Source of the DNA: Rothia nasimurium
GTDB taxonomy: Bacteria; Actinomycetota; Actinomycetes; Actinomycetales; Micrococcaceae
Direction of reading: 5' to 3'
Assembly (NCBI RefSeq): GCF_928382285.1
Contig: NZ_CAKMSS010000001.1
Coordinates: forward strand, 124,001 to 188,000
Length of the DNA: 64,000 nucleotides
Within the stretch, counting starts at the first letter, position 1; each line of letters opens with the position of its first letter. The translations under genes and the position numbers were made by a program. The notes beneath the pieces were generated by a model. That model was given only the letters and a program-made list of their open reading frames with translations, had not been told where the DNA came from and searched no databases. This document shows, one piece after another, positions 52,482-61,635 of the stretch.

Positions 52482-53606
52482 ATGGCTACTTTAGATTTTT
52501 CTGCCCAGATCAAAACCCTGCGCTCAACCTACGCCTCCATCGAAGAGGTCAGCGACGTTGAGCAGCTGCGCGCTACCATCGCAGAACTCTCTGAAGCAGC
52601 CGGCGCCCCCGATCTCTGGGACGACCCCGACGCCGCCCAAAAGGTCACCTCCCAGCTCTCCCACAAACAGGCCGAACTCGATAAGCTCGTCAAACTAAGC
52701 CAGGCCATCGACGACCTTGAGGTCATGGTAGAACTCGCCGACGAAGAGGGCGACGCCGATACCCTTGCCGAAGCAGAAACCGAACTGCACGCTATCGAAA
52801 AGCGCCTAGCAGAGCTCGAAGTAATCACCCTGCTCTCGGGCGAGTACGATCAGCGTGACGCCGTCGTCACCATCCGAGCAGGAGCCGGTGGCGTGGATGC
52901 CGCCGACTTTGCCGAGATGCTTCTGCGCATGTACCTGCGCTGGGCCGAGAAAAACGGCTTCGACACCACGGTGATGGATACCTCCTACGCCGAAGAAGCC
53001 GGCCTTAAATCAGCAACCTTTGAGGTCAAAGCCCCCTACGCTTTCGGGCGCCTGTCGATTGAAGCGGGAACCCACCGCCTGGTGCGTATCTCGCCCTTTA
53101 ACAGCCAGGGCAAGCGCATGACGTCCTTCGCAGCGGTGGAAGTCATCCCCCTCATCGAGCAGACCGACCACATCGAAATCCCCGAGTCTGAACTCAAGAT
53201 CGATGTCTTCCGCTCATCTGGGCCCGGCGGTCAGTCCGTGAACACCACAGACTCCGCCGTCCGTATGACCCACATCCCCACCGGCATCGTGGTCTCCATG
53301 CAGAACGAAAAGTCCCAGCTACAAAACCGAGCCGCAGCACTGCGCGTCCTGCAATCCCGCCTCCTCCTGCTCCGCAAAGAGCAAGAGGACGCCAAAAAGA
53401 AGGAACTTGCCGGTGACGTCAAAGCCTCCTGGGGTGACCAGATGCGATCCTATGTGCTCAACCCCTACCAGATGGTCAAAGACCTGCGAACCAACTATGA
53501 AGAGGGAAATCCCAGCGCCGTATTCGACGGTGCGCTTGACGGTTTCATCGATGCCGGCGTGCGGTGGCGCGCGGCAGAACGACAGAAGAGGAAGAACGAA
53601 GAATAA
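52482..53606 (+). CDS. prfB: Peptide chain release factor 2
   Basis: A 374-residue factor that terminates at UGA and UAA. GGQ in [20 protein letters not shown] (about residues 246-265) is the catalytic loop. The specificity loop contains the SPF of [11 protein letters not shown] (about 202-213). The frame is continuous with no programmed frameshift, unlike most enterobacterial prfB. smpB begins two bases after the stop; ftsE and ftsX, often in between in actinobacteria, are not here. Confidence 0.96.
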   Translation: MATLDFSAQIKTLRSTYASIEEVSDVEQLRATIAELSEAAGAPDLWDDPDAAQKVTSQLSHKQAELDKLVKLSQAIDDLEVMVELADEEGDADTLAEAETELHAIEKRLAELEVITLLSGEYDQRDAVVTIRAGAGGVDAADFAEMLLRMYLRWAEKNGFDTTVMDTSYAEEAGLKSATFEVKAPYAFGRLSIEAGTHRLVRISPFNSQGKRMTSFAAVEVIPLIEQTDHIEIPESELKIDVFRSSGPGGQSVNTTDSAVRMTHIPTGIVVSMQNEKSQLQNRAAALRVLQSRLLLLRKEQEDAKKKELAGDVKASWGDQMRSYVLNPYQMVKDLRTNYEEGNPSAVFDGALDGFIDAGVRWRAAERQKRKNEE

Positions 53607-53608
53607 TC

Positions 53609-54097
53609 GTGGCTAAGAAAAAAGTAATGAAAGAAGACCCGAATAACCACACCATAGCGTCCAACCGCCGCGCTCGCCATAACTACAACATCGTAGAGAC
53701 CTGGGAGGCAGGGCTGGTGCTTATGGGCACCGAGGTTAAATCCCTGCGCGATGGGGGAGCCTCAATCACCGACGGCTTCTGCCAGATGTACGGCAATGAG
53801 CTGTGGCTAGAGGGCATCCATATCGCTGAATACGGGCGCGGCTCCTGGACCAACCACGCAGCCCGTCGCCGCCGTAAACTGCTCATGCACCGCAGCGAAA
53901 TCAATAAGATCGCTCAGAAGCTCAAGGAAAGCGGCTACACCGTCGTGCCCCTCAAGCTCTATTTCAGCAAGGGGCGAGCCAAGGTAGAAATTGCCCTGGC
54001 CACCGGTAAACGCGACTACGACAAGCGCCAGGCCCTGCGTGAGCGCCAGGACAACCTCGAAGCCCAGCGCGCTATGCGCTATAAGAACCTGGGATAA
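53609..54097 (+). CDS. smpB: SsrA-binding protein SmpB
   Basis: A 162-residue protein that delivers tmRNA to stalled ribosomes. GTG 53609 gives AKKKVMKEDPNNHTIASNRRARHNYNI; an upstream GTG at 53564 overlaps prfB and is unlikely. TWEAGLVLMGTEVKSLRDG and HIAEYGRG are family motifs, with a basic tail DYDKRQALRERQDN. The tmRNA gene lies 0.75 kb downstream on the same strand, so the two partners of trans-translation are near neighbours. Confidence 0.96.
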   Translation: MAKKKVMKEDPNNHTIASNRRARHNYNIVETWEAGLVLMGTEVKSLRDGGASITDGFCQMYGNELWLEGIHIAEYGRGSWTNHAARRRRKLLMHRSEINKIAQKLKESGYTVVPLKLYFSKGRAKVEIALATGKRDYDKRQALRERQDNLEAQRAMRYKNLG

Positions 54098-54118
54098 GAA
54101 ACTACTCGAAGGAGAGAA

Positions 54119-54700
54119 ATGACCACCGGAAACAACAAGGAAAACCCCTACGGCGATTACGTGCCCGGGCAGTACAGCTCAGGTGCTACAGAGCAGGGAA
54201 ACGGGGACTATAGCCAGCAGGCTAACAGTGCTTCCTCACAGCCTAACTACACACAGCCCAACTACTCACAGCCTACCTACGGCCAAGCAGATTACAGCCA
54301 GCAGCCTGCCAGCTACCCGTCCTACGGGTATGACGCTTACGGCCAGCAGGTAGCCTCAGCACCTAAGGGCCTAGCCATTACGTCGCTGATTCTAGGTATC
54401 CTATCTTTCCTGGGCGGCTGGGTCATTCTAGGCGGTATTTTGGGTATCGTTGGCCTGGTGCTGGGCATTGTTGCCCTGCGCAAGACCAAGACCGGTGGCG
54501 GCGGCAAGGGTCTGGCTATCACCGGCATCGTATTTAGCTCCCTGGGCATTCTTATTTCCCTGGCAATGCTGGTGTTCTTCGGCTGGATTTTCTCAGCTTT
54601 CGGTGAGTGCATGGCCTACTCTCAGGACGAGGTTCTCATGGAACAGTGCATTAACCAGCAGCTGGGCCTTGACGTCACAGATTCAAGCAGCAACGTCTAA
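54119..54700 (+). CDS. DUF4190 membrane protein with Tyr/Gln/Pro-rich N-terminus
   Basis: A 193-residue protein. Residues about 20-65 are Tyr-Ser-Gln-Pro-rich with imperfect NYTQP/NYSQP/TYGQ repeats. GLAITSLILGILSFLGGW, then GILGIVGLVLGIVAL with KTGGGGKGLAITGIVFSSLGILIS form the DUF4190 double helix. It probably sits in the membrane with the disordered tail in the cytoplasm. ATG 54119 is five bases after GGAG. A terminator follows. Function unknown. Confidence 0.8.
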   Translation: MTTGNNKENPYGDYVPGQYSSGATEQGNGDYSQQANSASSQPNYTQPNYSQPTYGQADYSQQPASYPSYGYDAYGQQVASAPKGLAITSLILGILSFLGGWVILGGILGIVGLVLGIVALRKTKTGGGGKGLAITGIVFSSLGILISLAMLVFFGWIFSAFGECMAYSQDEVLMEQCINQQLGLDVTDSSSNV

Positions 54701-54708
54701 TCAACCTG

Positions 54709-54743
54709 CCAGCTGGCTCTTTACAGCATGGAGAGCCAGCTGG
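54709..54743 (+). terminator. Terminator after the DUF4190 gene
   Basis: CCAGCTGGCTCT (54709-54720) pairs perfectly with AGAGCCAGCTGG (54732-54743). There is no U-run after the stem, so strength is uncertain. Confidence 0.6.
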
Positions 54744-54850
54744 TAGACTGGTACATCCGAGCTAATTGGGCCGGTGTCTTTCACCGATGAGTTGCGACTC
54801 GAAAGAGCACTGGAAAACGCTTAGCTTGGCGTTCTTTGATAAAAGAATAT

Positions 54851-55226
54851 GGGGATGATCGGTTTCGACGATGTGAGTTGAGATGGATGAAGCGTGCCGA
54901 GGACGCAGGGTTATCTCGTTAACGCCCTCTGCAAAAAAATAAGTGCAGTATCTAAGCGCACTGACTTCGCACTCGCTGCCTAATAATCCCAGCGATGCAG
55001 TCTGGTAGCCTGAGCTTGCCTTTGGCTCAGCCCCTACCATCAGTTTAAAAGGCCACTGCTGCCCGTCCTTGTCGTAGGGCCGGGTGGGACTTTTATACGG
55101 CTAGGTTAGGCCTTGTAAGTGTTTGCGCAAGCAAGGTAGCCGAAAACACCGCTTTCACAAACTGCGCACGGAGAAGACCCGTTGACGCCACATCGGACCG
55201 GGGTTCGATTCCCCGCATCTCCACCA
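54851..55226 (+). ncRNA. ssrA: tmRNA
   Basis: A 376-base tmRNA. The 5' end GGGGATGATCGGTTTCGAC pairs with the 3' end GCATCTCCACCA, which also carries the CCA tail; the T-arm reads GGGGTTCGATTCCCC. The tag frame ends in two stop codons (54981-54986). The codons before it read ACT GAC TTC GCA CTC GCT GCC, giving the typical ...FALAA end. If translation resumes at GCA 54945, the tag would be AVSKRTDFALAA, 12 residues; the resume codon is inferred. The gene lies 0.75 kb after smpB. Confidence 0.95.
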
Positions 55227-55228
55227 TT

Positions 55229-55271
55229 AGGACTACCTTTGTGATACAAATGCACGAAGGTAGTCCTTTTT
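55229..55271 (+). terminator. Terminator of tmRNA
   Basis: AGGACTACCTT (55229-55239) pairs with AAGGTAGTCCT (55257-55267), followed by TTTTC. It starts three bases after the tmRNA CCA. Confidence 0.85.
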
Positions 55272-56128
55272 CATTTCCAGCGTCTCACCCCACAACGAAG
55301 CTCTAAAAGACCTGGTCAGAGCAGATTTTCTAGTTCCTGAAAAGTAGGTGATGTTGCTGGTGACGCGGGTTCGACACCCGCTAGGTCTAGTCGCAATTCA
55401 GGCAGCAAAAGGCCACCACCCCGTGAAGGGAATAGTGGGCTGAATCGTATCTAGTTGGCTGGCTTGTTCGCTAGATGCCGTTCTTGAATTCGACATTTAC
55501 GCTGCCGTCCATGGCGATCGTGAACTTTTCGGTGATGATCCGAAAGAGCGGTTCATCCCAAACAAAGGCTTCTGGCTTTATCTGGCTAGATGTTGGAAAT
55601 ATGCTAAACATTATTGCGATCTCAAAACTAAGAAAGCAGTATTTTTCTCATCTGTAATGCCAAATCCGAATTAATAATCAATGGCACTGAATCACGTCGC
55701 TTGTAAGCCTAAGTCGATTCACGGATATGACGGAGTCTAATGTTGATAGGCATTCTTCTTGTCACTCCTGCATTTCTTCAACGCAGTTAACCACTGCCCA
55801 AACACCAGTGTCTTACCCAAAATCTTGCACTCCCGCACCAAATCCTGCGCCCACATCACTGTGCCCATCGCCGTATCCTTCCTTGACCATCCGTGCTAAT
55901 CCGATACGTACATACAGCCATAGAAGCACATACATATCCTGTTAAAACCCCCACGAAATAAACGAAAAACAGCGTATTGAGAGGCATACCAAGAAGCGCT
56001 ATGGAGATGAAACGACCGGCAGAAAGGTTAACCAGTTTGATTCAACAACTTTGCACACGCAACGCCACGCCCGCTGAGACACCCACAAGACGTAGAGATT
56101 CACGACCCCCTAGGGGCTGTAGTAGTGA
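55272..56128. other. Decayed region between tmRNA and hsdS
   Basis: About 850 bases of lower GC with no intact gene. It holds a recombinase-like C-terminal remnant on minus (55471-55611), an unassigned 43-codon minus frame at 55737-55868 (containing LVRECKILGKTLVFGQWL), and a T-arm-like palindrome GCGGGTTCGACACCCGC at 55366-55382. It looks like the worn edge of an element inserted beside tmRNA. Confidence 0.6.
55471..55611 (-). pseudogene. C-terminal remnant of a site-specific (serine) recombinase
   Basis: A 46-codon frame that encodes PEAFVWDEPLFRIITEKF and then TIAMDGSVNVEFKNGI before the stop. The pattern 'lfr.iiekftv..dgsv.veFknG' is how many large serine recombinases of the resolvase/invertase family end. 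The rest of the gene is missing or scrambled upstream. Its position next to tmRNA, a frequent integration target, agrees with a lost mobile element. The assignment rests on a short tail and is tentative. Confidence 0.5.
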
Positions 56129-57355
56129 TTACAGGCGTTCGAGCTCATCAATGATTTGAATGTATGAGTCGCAAAAGGCTGCAATCTTTTCTTGGTCGCT
56201 CAACTCGGGTCTAGTAACTGGTAGGGGGAGGAGCTTCTTGACGGCAAGTCCCGGTTGCGCCGTCGCGGTTGAGTACTGATTAAGATTCAGAGCTTTCAAC
56301 ATGTAGAAAGCCCATTTGATGTTGGTGTCTTCTTTGCAGGTAACTGCTACAGCGTGTTCAGTAGCGTAGAATCTACCGGATGCTAATTGAAGGTTGCCGC
56401 AAAGTGCTCCCTGCCTACCAATCAGAGGGTACACTCCATCGTGGTTATATGTGGATGTGTAACCTCTAATTCCGTTGCCGCCATAGACGGGGTATTCTCC
56501 ACTATCGTGAATTTCACTGGCTTTTATGAACTTGCCTGCCTTCAAAGAGAACGACTCACCGATAGTTGATGAAGTAGCCGGAGCGCTCAAGAAATCGAAA
56601 AGTGAATCCTTTACAAGCACCATCAATGCTGCCGCAAGCCGTGCAGGAAGCTGCTTGTCTAGATACTCTCTCTCTCTCTCGAGCTCAGCAAGACGATCAA
56701 TTTGGTCTTTAAACACTTCCAATCGCTTAACGATGACCTTCTGCTCAGCAGGAGGCGGAAGTGGAATGGGTATATTGCTAATCGAGTTTTTGTTGAGCGT
56801 AGCTCCTTTAATTGCATTCTTAGATTTTCCAAGAAGAGCCATCACAGGCAAGGCGTAACTGAGGTACTGCGAGGTACTAGTTGCGTCGTCAAGCCTGGGG
56901 AAAATCGAGATTATGGCTTCATTATGAACTGCGTCAATATCCAAGAATGCGCATTTGCCGATACTGAGTTTAAAACTCATTAGCAGGGTTCCCTTTGGAA
57001 TGAGCTGTCCGCGGAACACATCATTGAAAGCTAACGGGGAAACGGATTCCTTTGTCTTAGAAATGTGTGCGCCTTCTCGGCTTATGTCGGCAATGGATAC
57101 CCATGGAATCTCTTCAGGACTCCAAAACACGGATTCTTGTCGTTTCGGTGTTTTTCCAATTCGGAAGTCTACGAGCTCTGCAAATTTCACCCATTCCCAG
57201 TGTGCGGGAATTGTAAATGGCGCGTCTGTCAAATCTAGCCACTCAATATCGGCTTTGACAAGGGATTCTCGTGTGTTGCGTTTTGTAAGGTCCGCAGTGA
57301 TTTCGCCTCTGAGCGCAGCCTTAACCGTAGACTCCCATAGTTTGTCGGCGATCAT
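56129..57355 (-). CDS. hsdS: Type I restriction-modification specificity subunit
   Basis: A 408-residue HsdS that sets the DNA target for the methylase and nuclease. First target-recognition domain about residues 40-200 (HWEWVKFAELVDFRIGKTPKRQ), conserved spacer helix about 205-245 (PPPAEQKVIVKRLEVFKDQIDRL), second domain about 255-390 (GEYPVYGGNGIRGY). The spacer contains a pure (GA)7G run at 56666-56680, encoding ERERE at residues 226-230. It overlaps hsdM by four bases. The second conserved helix stops abruptly at IDELERL, shorter than usual. Confidence 0.92.
   Translation of the reverse strand: MIADKLWESTVKAALRGEITADLTKRNTRESLVKADIEWLDLTDAPFTIPAHWEWVKFAELVDFRIGKTPKRQESVFWSPEEIPWVSIADISREGAHISKTKESVSPLAFNDVFRGQLIPKGTLLMSFKLSIGKCAFLDIDAVHNEAIISIFPRLDDATSTSQYLSYALPVMALLGKSKNAIKGATLNKNSISNIPIPLPPPAEQKVIVKRLEVFKDQIDRLAELEREREYLDKQLPARLAAALMVLVKDSLFDFLSAPATSSTIGESFSLKAGKFIKASEIHDSGEYPVYGGNGIRGYTSTYNHDGVYPLIGRQGALCGNLQLASGRFYATEHAVAVTCKEDTNIKWAFYMLKALNLNQYSTATAQPGLAVKKLLPLPVTRPELSDQEKIAAFCDSYIQIIDELERL
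56666..56680 (-). repeat. (GA)n dinucleotide tract inside hsdS
   Basis: Fifteen bases of alternating GA on the coding strand, in the spacer between the two recognition domains. A gain or loss of one unit would shift the frame and remove the second domain; a change of three units would lengthen the spacer by two residues. It is a possible phase-variation site. Confidence 0.85.
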
Positions 57356-58830
57356 TGTATTGTCTCCTTCAGGAGTTGTTCGATGAGGGCAATTTGGGCG
57401 TCGATGGCCTGGTCGATTTCAGCGCGGCGTTGTTTGTATCGGGCGATGGTTTCTTCGGGGGTGAGGATTTCTTCAGTATCTTGGGAATAGCCGCATTGGT
57501 CGAGGTTGTAGTCCAAGGCGGTGAGTTCTTCACGGGTGTAGGCTCGGGCTTTCCATGTTTGTCCGTTATCGTCTTTGATTTCGCTGCGGTTGTTCCACCA
57601 TTGCCAGCAACCATCGAAGTGTTTGAGCTGCATGGGGCGAGTTTTGCTAAAGGCTTTGTAGCCTTCGGGTAGGTCAAGACGGTAGTACCAAGTTTGGCTG
57701 GTTGGGCCTTCGTGGTCGAAGAACAACAGATTGGTGTTAATCGATGTGTAGGGGGCGAATACTGATCCGGGTAGCCGGATGATAGTGTGGAGATTGAACT
57801 CTGCAAGGAGTTTCTTTTTGATTTCGATTTTTGCTCGCTCGGTTCCGAATAGTAACCCGTCGGGCAGTACGACGGCAGCCCGACCAGTCTTTTTGAGCCG
57901 GTACATGATTAGTGCCATGAATAAGTCGGCGGTTTCGGAAGAGCGCAGTGCGGTAGGGAAGTTGGCTTGCACGCCTTTTTGTTCGGTGCCACCGTAGGGT
58001 GGATTCATTAAGATCAGGGAGTATTTCTCAGACTCGGTGAACTCGCGAACGTTCCTCGTTAGTGAGTTGCCGTGGTAGAACTGCGGGGATGAGACGTCGT
58101 GGAGGAGTAGATTGGTCACCCCAAGGAGGTAGGCCATGGGTTTCTTTTCAATCCCGAACACGATGTTGCTGTAACGGTCGCGGTCTTCCACAGTTTTGAT
58201 TTGTGGTTCGAGGTGTTTGAGGCTGGAGGTGAGGAACCCTCCAGTTCCGGCAGCGAAATCCGCGATGGTGTCATCGAGGGTGGGGTTGGTTGCTTTCACC
58301 ATGAAATCAGTGACCGCGCGTGGTGTGTAAAACTCACCGGAACTGCCTGCGCTTTGCAGGTCTTTGAGTAGGGTTTCATAAATGTCACCGAAAGCGTGGC
58401 GTTGCTGATAGTCGGTGAAGTTGATGTCACCGACGAGGTTGACGAGCTGGCGGATGAGGACGCCGTCTTTCATGTATTGGTTGGCGTCGTCGAACACAGC
58501 GCGCACGATACTGTGCCTGATCGGGGTGGCAGGAGTGACCGGCAGGGTTTTCAGGGTAGGGAACAGTTCGTTGTTAAGGAAGTCCAGTAAGAGTTGCCCG
58601 GTGAGCGCCTCGCCGTCTTTATGGTCGGTAGCCCATGAGCGCCACCGCAGTTTCTCGGGGATGATGGATGTGTAGGAGTCTTCGATCACTTCCCAGTCTT
58701 GTTCTTTGGCGTCATAGACTTTCAAGAACAGTAGCCAGGTGAGTTGTTCGATACGTTGGGCGTCTCCGTTGATTCCAGCGTCGCCGCGCATAATGTTGCG
58801 CGAGGCGGAGATGAAAGAAGTCAGGCTCAT
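57352..58830 (-). CDS. hsdM: Type I restriction-modification methyltransferase subunit
   Basis: A 492-residue N6-adenine methyltransferase. FAAGTGGFLTSSL (about residues 194-206) binds S-adenosylmethionine and NPPYGG (about 276-281) is the catalytic motif. The N-terminal helical domain includes FISASRNIMRGDAGINGDAQRIEQLTWLLFLKVYD (in pieces). It lies 21 bases downstream of hsdR and overlaps hsdS by four bases, so R-M-S are one operon on minus. With HsdS it methylates and protects host DNA. Confidence 0.95.
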   Translation of the reverse strand: MSLTSFISASRNIMRGDAGINGDAQRIEQLTWLLFLKVYDAKEQDWEVIEDSYTSIIPEKLRWRSWATDHKDGEALTGQLLLDFLNNELFPTLKTLPVTPATPIRHSIVRAVFDDANQYMKDGVLIRQLVNLVGDINFTDYQQRHAFGDIYETLLKDLQSAGSSGEFYTPRAVTDFMVKATNPTLDDTIADFAAGTGGFLTSSLKHLEPQIKTVEDRDRYSNIVFGIEKKPMAYLLGVTNLLLHDVSSPQFYHGNSLTRNVREFTESEKYSLILMNPPYGGTEQKGVQANFPTALRSSETADLFMALIMYRLKKTGRAAVVLPDGLLFGTERAKIEIKKKLLAEFNLHTIIRLPGSVFAPYTSINTNLLFFDHEGPTSQTWYYRLDLPEGYKAFSKTRPMQLKHFDGCWQWWNNRSEIKDDNGQTWKARAYTREELTALDYNLDQCGYSQDTEEILTPEETIARYKQRRAEIDQAIDAQIALIEQLLKETIQ

Positions 58831-58851
58831 ATACGTCTACAGGCTCCTTGT

Positions 58852-61251
58852 TTATGCGGTGGCAAGGTAGATCTCGTTGATGAGTTCTTGCACGGCTTGC
58901 TGATAGTTGTCTTTGCCTCCGAAAAGGCTGATGATGCGGGCTGGGGAACCTAGGTGAATGAACGGGTCATTTGCGAGCACCCTGATGTCTTCAACTTGAG
59001 CGACCCCCATAGTGGCGTACTTTTCTAGCAGTGCAGCCAACACTTGTTCACATTCGCTGGAATACCTGTGTAGGTAGCCTTTCTTTTGCACGTTCGCTGC
59101 GCGCTCCCGCCTCGTGAGTGGTGGTTTGTCGTACGCCACATGCATAATCAAATCAAAGTCATCAAGTTGCGCCCCGATGTCACCGGCTTCTTCTCGTAGG
59201 GCTGACAGCAACACTCCACGGTCTTGGAGTTCTTCGACCAGCGCTGCTTTACGCTCACTCGAGAGCCACCCGCTGAGGAACTCTTCCAAAGTGGAGTATT
59301 GGCCGAGAAGGCTCTTACGCGAAAAGTCTGTGATAGATTCACTGACTAGTTTGCCTGTTTGTGGATTAACGAACTGTACCCTCTCGTTGAGTAACGTTAC
59401 TTCCACGCCACTTACCCGCACCTTGTGCCGCCCACCTGTTTCAGTTGTATCAGTCGATACGGGCATATCGGAGGATAGCCATTCGTCCAAGTCAAGAACT
59501 CCGTCTCGATCCGTGTCGGTCTGCGGAGTTTCAGTCTCAGGTAGGTTGGTTTCGTCATCCGGCAGTTCCGGCTCACCATCAGGGGTGGCGGAGATGTTGA
59601 TAATCGTGACGGGTTCGCCATCAAAGTCAGGGTCAGCAAACAGACGTGTGGAGCCACGGAAATCCATGATCGTGAAAAATTCTTTGCCGTGGTCTGGGGC
59701 AAGCCGGGTGCCACGCCCAATAATCTGTTTGAACTCGGTCATCGATTGGATGTTTGATTCGAGCACAATCAGTTTAATCGTGGGTACATCCACACCCGTG
59801 GTCAGCAGCTTTGACGTGGTTACCACGGTCGGATACTTCTCGTTCGGGTCAGCAAAATTATCGAGCTGAGCTTTACCCTCCTCGCTATCCCCGGTAATAC
59901 GCATCACGTACCGGTAGTCATCCATAACGTTTTCAAGCAACTCGTTTGTTAACGCTTGGCGCATTCGCTCCGCATGTTCAATATCTACACAAAATATAAT
60001 GGCTTTCGACTCTTTGCCGTGTTTAGCCAGCCATGCCGCTACATACTTTGCCACCATACTCGTGCGTTTATCAATAATCAGATTGCGGTCATAGTCCTTG
60101 ACGTTGTATTCGCGATCTTCCACCAGCTCGCCATCAACATCGACCATTCCCTCGTAAGGTCGCCAGCCTTCCAAATCAACATCGATGCCGACCCGTAGCA
60201 CCTTGTAGGGGGCAAGGAACCCATCCTCGATACCCTGCTTCAACGAATACGTGTAGACTGGATCACCAAAATAGGTAATATTTGAAACTTCTTTTGTTTC
60301 CTTCGGTGTGGCGGTCAGACCTAAATGAATCGCGTCAGAGAAATAGTCCAGTATTGCCCGCCAACGGGATTCTTCTTTTGCTGAGCCACGGTGACACTCA
60401 TCAACCACCACCAAATCGAAAAACTCTGGCTTAAACTGACGAAACGGCTCCTCACCATCATCCCCGGCGAGCTGATGATACAAACTTAAATACACTTCGC
60501 GGGATGAATCCAAGCTGCGATGCTGTACCTTCATTACACGATTCCCAAACGGACGGAAATCCCCAGCAATCGTCTGATCCAACAACACATTACGATCAGC
60601 CAAATACAACACTCGCTTGACCGCGCGAGACTCCAATAAGCGCCAAATAATCTGAAATGCCGTGAATGTCTTGCCCGTTCCAGTGGCCATTACGAGCAGT
60701 AAACGCTTGCAACCTTGCGCAACCCGTTCCACCGTGCGATCAATAGCGATCTGCTGATAAAACCGTGGCATCTTGCTAGTGAACGCATCAAAATAATATG
60801 GCTGGCTCACCACCTGCTGGGCTTGCTCATTCAAATGATTCGACGCCACATAACGAGCCCACAACTCATCCTCAGTTGGAAACTCATCCAACCCAAGCTC
60901 GCGCTCAACGCCAGTCAAGAAATCATGTTCAAGAAACCCAGTACCATTGGACGAAAAAGCAAACGGGGCATCAAGCTTCGTTGCATACCCCATCGCCTGC
61001 TGCATGCCAGCACCCAGTGAATGAGACGAATCTTTCGCCTCCACCACGGCGAGCACTTGGCCCGTAGTCTTGCGCTTCAGCACATAATCCGCCTTGCCCC
61101 GCTTACCCCTGCGAGTAGTCGAACCCTGCACAATCACCTGACCGGCTGTGAAAGCCTCCATAAACAACTGCTCACGAGACCAACCAGCAGTATCCACAAT
61201 GGCAGGAGTAATGAAACGCTGCTTGATGTCCTCCTCAGTCAAACGTTGCAT
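58852..61251 (-). CDS. hsdR: Type I restriction endonuclease subunit (EcoEI-like HsdR)
   Basis: A 799-residue ATP-dependent DNA translocase and nuclease. An N-terminal nuclease domain (about residues 1-150) has KADYVLKRKTTGQVLAVVEAKD (PD-ExK type D...EAK). A helicase core has Walker A MATGTGKT (about 191-198), DECHRG (about 288-293) and GLTATP, then a C-terminal EcoEI-type domain (about 640-799). It is first in the operon. Short length fits the EcoEI-like family. GC is visibly lower than in flanking core genes. Confidence 0.95.
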   Translation of the reverse strand: MQRLTEEDIKQRFITPAIVDTAGWSREQLFMEAFTAGQVIVQGSTTRRGKRGKADYVLKRKTTGQVLAVVEAKDSSHSLGAGMQQAMGYATKLDAPFAFSSNGTGFLEHDFLTGVERELGLDEFPTEDELWARYVASNHLNEQAQQVVSQPYYFDAFTSKMPRFYQQIAIDRTVERVAQGCKRLLLVMATGTGKTFTAFQIIWRLLESRAVKRVLYLADRNVLLDQTIAGDFRPFGNRVMKVQHRSLDSSREVYLSLYHQLAGDDGEEPFRQFKPEFFDLVVVDECHRGSAKEESRWRAILDYFSDAIHLGLTATPKETKEVSNITYFGDPVYTYSLKQGIEDGFLAPYKVLRVGIDVDLEGWRPYEGMVDVDGELVEDREYNVKDYDRNLIIDKRTSMVAKYVAAWLAKHGKESKAIIFCVDIEHAERMRQALTNELLENVMDDYRYVMRITGDSEEGKAQLDNFADPNEKYPTVVTTSKLLTTGVDVPTIKLIVLESNIQSMTEFKQIIGRGTRLAPDHGKEFFTIMDFRGSTRLFADPDFDGEPVTIINISATPDGEPELPDDETNLPETETPQTDTDRDGVLDLDEWLSSDMPVSTDTTETGGRHKVRVSGVEVTLLNERVQFVNPQTGKLVSESITDFSRKSLLGQYSTLEEFLSGWLSSERKAALVEELQDRGVLLSALREEAGDIGAQLDDFDLIMHVAYDKPPLTRRERAANVQKKGYLHRYSSECEQVLAALLEKYATMGVAQVEDIRVLANDPFIHLGSPARIISLFGGKDNYQQAVQELINEIYLATA

Positions 61252-61577
61252 CAGCGCACCTTCTTACAACCTAGTGAAAACAGGACGAACTAACCCTTAT
61301 TATACCCGCACCATTCGACATGCAGGGGGAAGGCGGCAACTAGCCACCTGCAATGAACCAACTTTCACGCGGCATGACCAATTAGCGTCACAAGTTGGCT
61401 CACTTTCGGCAGCTTCATGCCTGCCACATGCACTGACCAATCCATTTGAAGTCCAACGCCTTAACAATCTGAAACCCCTTCCTGCTTGTTTGTCCCTCTA
61501 CCAAGTGAAAAGCTGCCCCCATCACTGCAATCATGCATGTTGCCTTGTATCACTAGGCAGTTACATAAAAGTATTGA
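61252..61577. other. Intergenic region upstream of hsdR
   Basis: No gene is supported. The sequence is low in GC near hsdR and should contain its promoter. I searched by eye for a second copy of the tmRNA 3' end here as an island boundary and found none. Confidence 0.5.
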
Positions 61578-61614
61578 GGCCCTACGCCCGGGTAATCCGG
61601 GCGGAGGGCCTTTT
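61578..61614. terminator. Terminator next to the MFS gene
   Basis: GGCCCTACGCCCGG and CCGGGCGGAGGGCC form a GC-rich stem (61578-61610) with one internal mismatch, followed by TTTT. It lies 26 bases past the MFS stop, which is read on minus. Confidence 0.75.
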
Positions 61615-61635
61615 CTGTGTCTCCGCGAGTTGGCG

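Noticed and set aside
52482..52600. Programmed +1 frameshift in prfB
   Set aside because: The frame is continuous from ATG 52482 with no in-frame UGA near codon 25.
55366..55382. tRNA T-arm-like palindrome GCGGGTTCGACACCCGC after tmRNA
   Set aside because: No acceptor stem, D-arm or anticodon arm could be found around it, so it is not a tRNA gene; kept only as a mark of decayed sequence.
61252..61577. Duplicated tmRNA 3' end as island attachment site
   Set aside because: The stretch CCCGCACCATT at about 61307 only weakly resembles the tmRNA end; no convincing direct repeat was seen.
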